Shown here: one piece after another, positions 59,597 through 64,000 of the stretch
How the letters are laid out: the number at the start of each line of letters is the position of its first letter
Numbering within the stretch: position 1 is the first letter of the stretch
Assembly (NCBI GenBank): GCA_035536185.1
Contig: DATLOM010000028.1
Location: 4,928-68,927, forward strand
Length of the DNA stretch: 64,000 bases
Direction: 5' to 3'
DNA from: GCA-2861595 sp035536185
GTDB lineage: Bacteria > Actinomycetota > Acidimicrobiia > Acidimicrobiales > GCA-2861595
Translations under genes and position numbers: made by a program
Notes under the pieces: generated by a model
The model's input: only the letters and a program-made list of their open reading frames with translations
Databases searched by the model: none
What the model was told of the DNA's origin: nothing

Positions 59597-61399
59597 TCAC
59601 GACCCGGCGCACTCGCCGGCGCCCACTTCGCTCACGTAGGGGCCGGTCTCGTCGAAGTCGACGTAGTAGTCGGGGTTCTCCTCGGGCGTGGGGAACACGT
59701 CGAGGTCGGCCAGCTCGGCGCCGACCACGGCGGCGCCACCGGAGCGGGCCAGCCAGCTGGTGAAGGTCTCCCCCGGCTCGCGCTCGGACGAGTAGCGGCT
59801 GACGACCCGGACGGTGGCCTCGCCGGCCGCCTTGGCCGGCAGCTTGGCCGCCTTCTGGCCGAACTCCACCTGCTCCTGGCCGAGGTAGCCGCCCAGCAGC
59901 ATCTGGTAGCCGGGCGCGGGGCGCTTGTGGGCCCGGCGCTCGATGCCCACGAAGCCGATGTCGGCCACGTGGTGCTGGCCGCAGGAGTTGGTGCAGCCGG
60001 AGATGTTGATGCGGATGCCGCCCACGTCGGCCAGGCCGGCGTTCTCCAGGGCACGGCCGATCTCGTCGGCCAGGCCGCGGGACTGGGTGACGGCCAGGTT
60101 GCAGGTGTCGGCGCCGGGGCAGCTGACCACGTCGCGGGCCAGCTCGGCACCGGGCTCGGCCATCCCGAGCGCCACCAGACGCTCGTGCAGCAGCGGGAGC
60201 TGCTCCTCGGTGAGGCCGCGGAACACGAAGTTCTGGCGGTTGGTGACCCGCACCTCCAGGTCGAACTCGCGCTGGATGGCGGCGACGCCGCGGAACTGGT
60301 CCCCAGTGATGTCGCCCAGCCGGGCGTAGGCGTAGGCCGAAACCGTGCCCTTGGCCACGCCCCGCACCACGTTGGCGTCGTTCCAGCGCCCGTACTTGTC
60401 GGTGATCGGTGAGCGGAACACCACGTTGACGCCCCAGCCCGTGGGCGTGGGGGTGACGCCGGTGGCCACGCCCGCAGGGGCGTCGCCCTGCTCCAGCACG
60501 TAGTCGGGGACTCCGTCGGGCACGTTGGGGGCGGCCAGCAGCAGCTTGCGTTCCTTGAGCGTGCGGGTGCGGACCTCGTCGGCGCCCATGGTGTCGACCA
60601 GCCACTTCATGCGGGCGCGGAGCTTGTTGTCGCGGTTGCCGTAGTGGTCGAAGGTGCGCAGCAGGGCGTCGAGGGTGACGATCAGGTCCTCACGGGGGGT
60701 GAAGTCCTCCAGGGCCTGGGCCGGGTGGGGGTTGGCCCCGAGGCCGCCGGCGAAGTACACCCGGAAGCCGGGTTCGATGCTGCCATCGGGGAGGGGGCGC
60801 CCAACGGCGATGACGCCGATGTCGTTGAACATGGCCTGGCCGCAGTCGGTGGCGCAGCCGGAGAAGTTGATCTTGAACTTGCGGGGCAGGCGCTGGGCGT
60901 AGGGGTTGCGCAGGAAGTAGCGGAAGGCGGCTTCGGCCCAGGGGCTGATGTCGAGCACCTCGAAGGGGCAGGCGCCGGCCAGGTGGCAGCCCACGATGTT
61001 GCGCACGGTGTCGCCGCACGCCTCCCTGGTGGTCAGCCCGACGCTGGCCAGGTCGCGCAGCAGCTCGGGCACCCGCTCGAGCTGGACGAAGTGGACCTGG
61101 ATGTTCTGGCGGGTGGTGATGTGGCCCCAGCCCCGGGAGTACTTCTCGGAGATGTGGGCGAACATGTCCAGCTGCTCGGGCCGCAGCGACCCGTAGGGGA
61201 CCTTGATCCGCACCATCTGGTTGCGCCCGCCCTGGCGCTGGCCGTACACGCCGTTGCCGAGCCGGAAGATGCGGAACCGGTCCTCGTCGAGCTCGCCCTT
61301 GTCGAAAAGGGCCAGCATTCTCTCGAACTTCTCTATGTCGGCCAGGTCCGCCGGGCTGATCGCCCCGGGGCCCACCTCGACGTCTATCGCCTGAGTCAT
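59597..61399 (-). CDS. Ferredoxin-type sulfite (or nitrite) reductase
   Basis: A 600-residue sirohaem reductase with two ferredoxin-like half domains and two catalytic halves. Motifs: RIKVPYGSLRPEQLDMFAHI, WGHITTRQNIQVHFVQL, NIVGCHLAGACPF, FKINFSGCATDCGQ, and later CPGADTCNLAVTQSRG with RINISGCTNSCGQHH for the [4Fe-4S]-sirohaem site. Position at the head of the sulfur operon favours sulfite reduction to sulfide. The ATG at 61399 is 7 bases after a -10 box, so the message is leaderless. A 151-base gap separates it from cysH. Confidence 0.93.
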   Translation of the reverse strand: MTQAIDVEVGPGAISPADLADIEKFERMLALFDKGELDEDRFRIFRLGNGVYGQRQGGRNQMVRIKVPYGSLRPEQLDMFAHISEKYSRGWGHITTRQNIQVHFVQLERVPELLRDLASVGLTTREACGDTVRNIVGCHLAGACPFEVLDISPWAEAAFRYFLRNPYAQRLPRKFKINFSGCATDCGQAMFNDIGVIAVGRPLPDGSIEPGFRVYFAGGLGANPHPAQALEDFTPREDLIVTLDALLRTFDHYGNRDNKLRARMKWLVDTMGADEVRTRTLKERKLLLAAPNVPDGVPDYVLEQGDAPAGVATGVTPTPTGWGVNVVFRSPITDKYGRWNDANVVRGVAKGTVSAYAYARLGDITGDQFRGVAAIQREFDLEVRVTNRQNFVFRGLTEEQLPLLHERLVALGMAEPGAELARDVVSCPGADTCNLAVTQSRGLADEIGRALENAGLADVGGIRINISGCTNSCGQHHVADIGFVGIERRAHKRPAPGYQMLLGGYLGQEQVEFGQKAAKLPAKAAGEATVRVVSRYSSEREPGETFTSWLARSGGAAVVGAELADLDVFPTPEENPDYYVDFDETGPYVSEVGAGECAGS

Positions 61400-61406
61400 C
61401 GCCTCT

Positions 61407-61510
61407 ACTGTACCAATTCCTGAGTAATCCGATCAACTTTTGGAACAATCAGTTGACGGGCTGCCGTACGGAGCCTATTCTCCATAAATCCGATCAATTA
61501 AGTCAGGAAT
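61407..61510. promoter_or_regulatory. Divergent sulfur promoter region with repeated elements
   Basis: Toward the reductase: -35 TTGATC (61436-61431), 18-base spacer, -10 TACAGT (61412-61407), ATG 7 bases on. Toward the importer: TTGACG (61453-61458), 17-base spacer, TATTCT (61476-61481). AATCCGATCAA occurs twice, at 61426-61436 over the first -35 and at 61487-61497 just after the second promoter. ATTCCTGA at 61416-61423 is inverted as TCAGGAAT at 61503-61510. These are candidate binding sites for a shared sulfur regulator. Confidence 0.68.
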
Positions 61511-61524
61511 CCCCGAGCCCTCCG

Positions 61525-62583
61525 ATGCACCGTCGCCCCAACGCCGTCCGCACGCTGCTGCCCGCCCTGGGCCTGGTGGCGGCCATGGTGCTGGCGGCCT
61601 GCGGCGACGGGACCAAGGCGGCGCCGGCGGGCGAGGAAGGGGTCGGCACCAAGCTGCGGCTCGGGTACTTCCCCAACCTCACCCACGCCACGGCCATCGC
61701 CGGCGTGGAGAAGGGCATCTTCGAGCAGGCCCTGCGGCCCGACACCCTCGAGGTGTTCACCTTCAACGCCGGGCCCTCGGCGGTGGAGGCCCTGTTCTCA
61801 GGTGCCCTGGACGCCACCTACATCGGCCCCAACCCGGCCATCAACGCCTTCGTGAAGTCCAAGGGTGAGGCCGTGCGCATCGTCTCGGGAGCGACGTCCG
61901 GCGGAGCATCTCTGGTCGTCCAGCCGGAGGTCACCGGACCCCGCCAGCTCAAGGGCAAGAAGCTGGCCACCCCCCAGCTGGGCGGCACTCAGGACGTGGC
62001 CCTGCGCCACTGGCTGGGCGAGCAGGGCATGAAGACCGACAGGACGGGTGGCGGCGACGTGTCCATCCTCCCCCAGGAGAACGCCCAGACCCTCGAGACG
62101 TTCAAGCTGGGTCAGATCGACGGGGCCTGGGTGCCCGAGCCCTGGGCCACGCGGCTCCGGTTGGAGGGCGGCGGCAAGGTGCTGTTGGACGAGAGGAGCC
62201 TGTGGCCGGGAGGCCGGTTCGTCACCACCCACCTCGTCGTCCGCAGCGACTTCCTCGAGAGGCACCCCGCCACCGTGCGGCGCCTGCTCCAGGGCCAGGT
62301 GGCGGCCAACGACCTCGTGAACGCCGATGCCGGCGCCGCCCAGAAGCTGGTGAACGACGGAATCGAGAAGATCACCACCAAGCGACTGAAGAACGAGGTG
62401 GTCCAGGAGGCCTGGAAGAACCTCGAGCTCACCAACGACCCCATCACCTCGTCACTGTCCACGTCGGCGCAGCACGCCAAGAAGGTCGGGCTGCTGGAGA
62501 CGGCGGATCTCGACGGGATCTACGACCTGACATTGCTCAACGACGTGCTGAAGTCGGCAGGCCAGAAGGAGATCGTCCAATGA
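61525..62583 (+). CDS. SsuA/TauA-type sulfonate-binding lipoprotein
   Basis: A 352-residue substrate-binding lipoprotein. Signal peptide with lipobox LAAC; NMT1/SsuA-like domain with LRLGYFPNLTHATAIAGVEK, FNAGPSAVEALFSGALDATY, IGPNPAINAF, and GAWVPEPWATRL. Such proteins bind aliphatic sulfonates, taurine or related anions. Being divergent from the sulfite reductase operon, it probably brings in an organosulfur source. The ATG at 61525 gives a clean signal peptide; the frame is open further upstream across the promoter. Confidence 0.9.
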   Translation: MHRRPNAVRTLLPALGLVAAMVLAACGDGTKAAPAGEEGVGTKLRLGYFPNLTHATAIAGVEKGIFEQALRPDTLEVFTFNAGPSAVEALFSGALDATYIGPNPAINAFVKSKGEAVRIVSGATSGGASLVVQPEVTGPRQLKGKKLATPQLGGTQDVALRHWLGEQGMKTDRTGGGDVSILPQENAQTLETFKLGQIDGAWVPEPWATRLRLEGGGKVLLDERSLWPGGRFVTTHLVVRSDFLERHPATVRRLLQGQVAANDLVNADAGAAQKLVNDGIEKITTKRLKNEVVQEAWKNLELTNDPITSSLSTSAQHAKKVGLLETADLDGIYDLTLLNDVLKSAGQKEIVQ

Positions 62584-63380
62584 CCACGCTCATCAACCAC
62601 GACCTCGTCGATTTCGAGGATGCCGGCCATGTCGGCCCCGTCCCGGCCATCGCCCTTCGCGGCGTGTCGAAGGCCTTCGGGCGCGGGCCCGACGCCCTTG
62701 TGGCTCTGGACCGGGTGTCGCTGGAGGTCCGCAAGGGCGAGCTGTTGTGCGTGGTGGGCGCCTCGGGCTGTGGCAAGTCGAGCATGCTCAACCTCATCGC
62801 CGGCCTCGACCGCCCCACCGTGGGCGAGGTCGAGATCGAGGGGCGCCCCACCCTGATGTTCCAGGAGGCGGCGCTGTTCCCGTGGCTGACCGCCGGCGAC
62901 AACATCGCCCTCGCCCTCCGCCTCAAGGGCGTGCCCCGGGCCCAGCGGGCCGCCCGTGTGGAGGAGCTGCTGGAGCGGGTCCACCTCGGTGGCCACGGCC
63001 ACCAGCGGCCCCACGAGCTGTCGGGCGGCATGCGCCAGCGGGTGGCGCTCGCCCGGGCGCTGGCCCAGGAGGCCGACGTCCTGCTGATGGACGAGCCCTT
63101 CGGCGCCCTCGACGCCATGACCCGCGACCTGCTCCACGACGAGCTGGAGCGCATCTGGGCCACCACCGGGCTGACGATCGTCTTCGTCACCCACAACGTG
63201 CGTGAGGCGTGCCGCCTCGGCGACCGCATCGTGCTGCTCACCAGCCGGCCGGGGCGTGTCGCGGCGGAGTTCACGGTCGACATCCCCCGTCCCCGCCGCA
63301 TCGACTCCGCCGAGGTCGCCACCTTCGCCTCCGGCATCACCGACCGCCTCCGCGAGGAGGTCCGACGCCATGGCCATTGA
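62580..63380 (+). CDS. Sulfonate/nitrate-type ABC transporter ATPase
   Basis: A 266-residue SsuB/TauB-type ATPase. Walker A VVGASGCGKSSM, Q loop LMFQEAALFPWL, signature HELSGGMRQRVALARALA, Walker B LLMDEPFGALDAM, switch His in VFVTHNVREA. The ATG at 62580 overlaps the stop of the binding-protein gene. Its final codons lie in a duplicated segment that continues into the gap before the permease gene. Confidence 0.94.
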   Translation: MTTLINHDLVDFEDAGHVGPVPAIALRGVSKAFGRGPDALVALDRVSLEVRKGELLCVVGASGCGKSSMLNLIAGLDRPTVGEVEIEGRPTLMFQEAALFPWLTAGDNIALALRLKGVPRAQRAARVEELLERVHLGGHGHQRPHELSGGMRQRVALARALAQEADVLLMDEPFGALDAMTRDLLHDELERIWATTGLTIVFVTHNVREACRLGDRIVLLTSRPGRVAAEFTVDIPRPRRIDSAEVATFASGITDRLREEVRRHGH

Positions 63381-63498
63381 CGCCCCGGCGGCATCACCGA
63401 CCGCCGCCGCGAGGAGGTCGGCAGGCAGGCGGCTGTCGACATCGGCTCCCGCATTGACCGCACCGGAGAAGAGGTCCCGGCGGCATGGCCATTGACGT
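63331..63498 (+). repeat. Duplicated ATPase-permease junction
   Basis: The junction sequence (GGCATCACCGACCGC, GAGGAGGTCC, then ATGGCCATTGACG) is present at 63331-63382. A partial, diverged copy lies at 63388-63420, and a copy ending in the same 13 bases at 63451-63497. The first ATGGCCATTGACG at 63370 now leads only to a 41-codon dead-end frame ending at 63495; the second, at 63485, starts the permease. Confidence 0.75.
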
Positions 63499-64000
63499 AG
63501 GGATCAACAAGTACGAGCATGAGCTCGACGAGGAGCTGGCGGGGCTGGACGCCTTGGAGGAGGTCCTCGGCCGGCAGCCGTCGCGGCTGGCCGTCGTGTG
63601 GTCGGCGGTGTGGCCAAAGCTCGCCGCGCTCGCCATCGCGCTCGGCCTCTGGCAGGCGGTGGTGTGGTCGAACTGGCGTCCCGAATATGTACTGCCCGCT
63701 CCCGCCACCGTCCTGTCCCACCTGTGGGACCTGCTCGGGGAGGGCGGGTTCTGGAAGGCAGTGGGTGTCACCATGCGTCGCGCCATCAGCGGCTACGCCA
63801 TAGCCGTCCTGATCGGCTCCGCCATCGGGCTAGCCGTCGCCCGGGTGCGGCCGTTGCGCACCGCGGTGGGATCTCTCATCACCGGGCTGCAGACGATGCC
63901 GTCCATCGCCTGGTTCCCGCTGGCCGTCCTGTTGTTCCAACTGAGCGAGGAGGCGATCCTCTTCGTGGTCGTGCTCGGCGCCGCCCCTTCCATCGCCAAC
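63485..64000 (+). CDS. SsuC/TauC-type ABC permease, cut by window end
   Basis: The first 172 codons of a permease. It starts MAIDVGINKYEHELDEELAG, continues through a cytoplasmic region, a first helix (LAALAIALGLWQAVVWSNW), YVLPAPATVLSHLWDLL, and the transmembrane-domain signature TMRRAISGYAIAVLIGSAIG, VGSLITGLQTMPSIAWFPLA. It completes the binding protein, ATPase and permease set. The gene runs past base 64000. The start follows the duplicated junction. Confidence 0.88.
   Translation, partial: MAIDVGINKYEHELDEELAGLDALEEVLGRQPSRLAVVWSAVWPKLAALAIALGLWQAVVWSNWRPEYVLPAPATVLSHLWDLLGEGGFWKAVGVTMRRAISGYAIAVLIGSAIGLAVARVRPLRTAVGSLITGLQTMPSIAWFPLAVLLFQLSEEAILFVVVLGAAPSIAN

Overview
This 64 kb window comes from a high-GC actinobacterium. 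The gene content points to the Acidimicrobiia or a related deep lineage: DUF222/HNH proteins, a SenX3/RegX3-type phosphate system, CopC-CopD and YcnI copper-type proteins, ferredoxin-type sulfite reductase and APS reductase, MMPL and MacB exporters, and many GTG starts. Several starts lie 5-7 bases after a TANNNT -10 box, so leaderless transcription looks common. The taxon is inferred; no rRNA or tRNA gene was recognised.

Layout. 0-9.2 kb: a two-component system, and divergent from it a lipoprotein, HlyD-type adaptor, MacB-type ATPase and permease, followed by an MMPL transporter. 9.2-18.3 kb: mostly single housekeeping and signalling genes (orphan NuoF-like flavoprotein, GGDEF-EAL protein, extended SDR, DUF72 protein, membrane Ser/Thr kinase, MFS transporter). 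18.3-24.1 kb: an accessory island with a frameshifted DUF222/HNH gene, a 442-aa orphan with a HEPN-like RNxxxH motif, about 1 kb without a recognisable gene, a PD-(D/E)XK-like protein and an AbiEii/MenT-like nucleotidyltransferase pair. 24.2-36.3 kb: PadR/HAAS pair, DEAD-box helicase, flavin reductase-like and extradiol dioxygenase genes, GAF-SpoIIE phosphatase, ChaB-like protein, sugar dehydrogenase with a membrane tail, DM13 lipoprotein and an internally duplicated haloperoxidase/PAP2 protein. 36.3-43.8 kb: the phosphate regulon (sensor kinase, regulator, phoU, pstSCAB) with two PHO-box-like sites. 43.9-50.4 kb: YibE/F protein, MerR regulator with a divergent membrane protein, hicAB, a histone-deacetylase-like gene and IS1380-like debris. 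50.4-55.8 kb: copper-type surface cluster (YcnI, CopC-CopD, two further secreted or membrane proteins). 55.9-56.5 kb: mazEF-like pair. 56.6-64 kb: sulfur assimilation (sir, cysH, cysD, cysN) divergent from an SsuABC/TauABC-type importer cut off by the window end.

The genes form clear functional modules. Two regulons can be read in the DNA: phosphate (11-bp repeats with GTTCACC cores before pstS and beside the kinase gene) and sulfur (a shared divergent region with a repeated 11-mer and an inverted 8-mer). A striking feature is local tandem duplication at five or more loci: 51-bp units in the kinase linker and upstream of copC, 45-bp units at the start of ycnI, 72-bp units inside copD, 35-bp units at the 3' end of cysN, and a duplicated junction between the importer ATPase and permease.

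The best candidates for new biology are the HEPN-motif protein at 20150-21478 and the haloperoxidase-like protein at 34776-36314, whose two halves have each lost a different catalytic residue.
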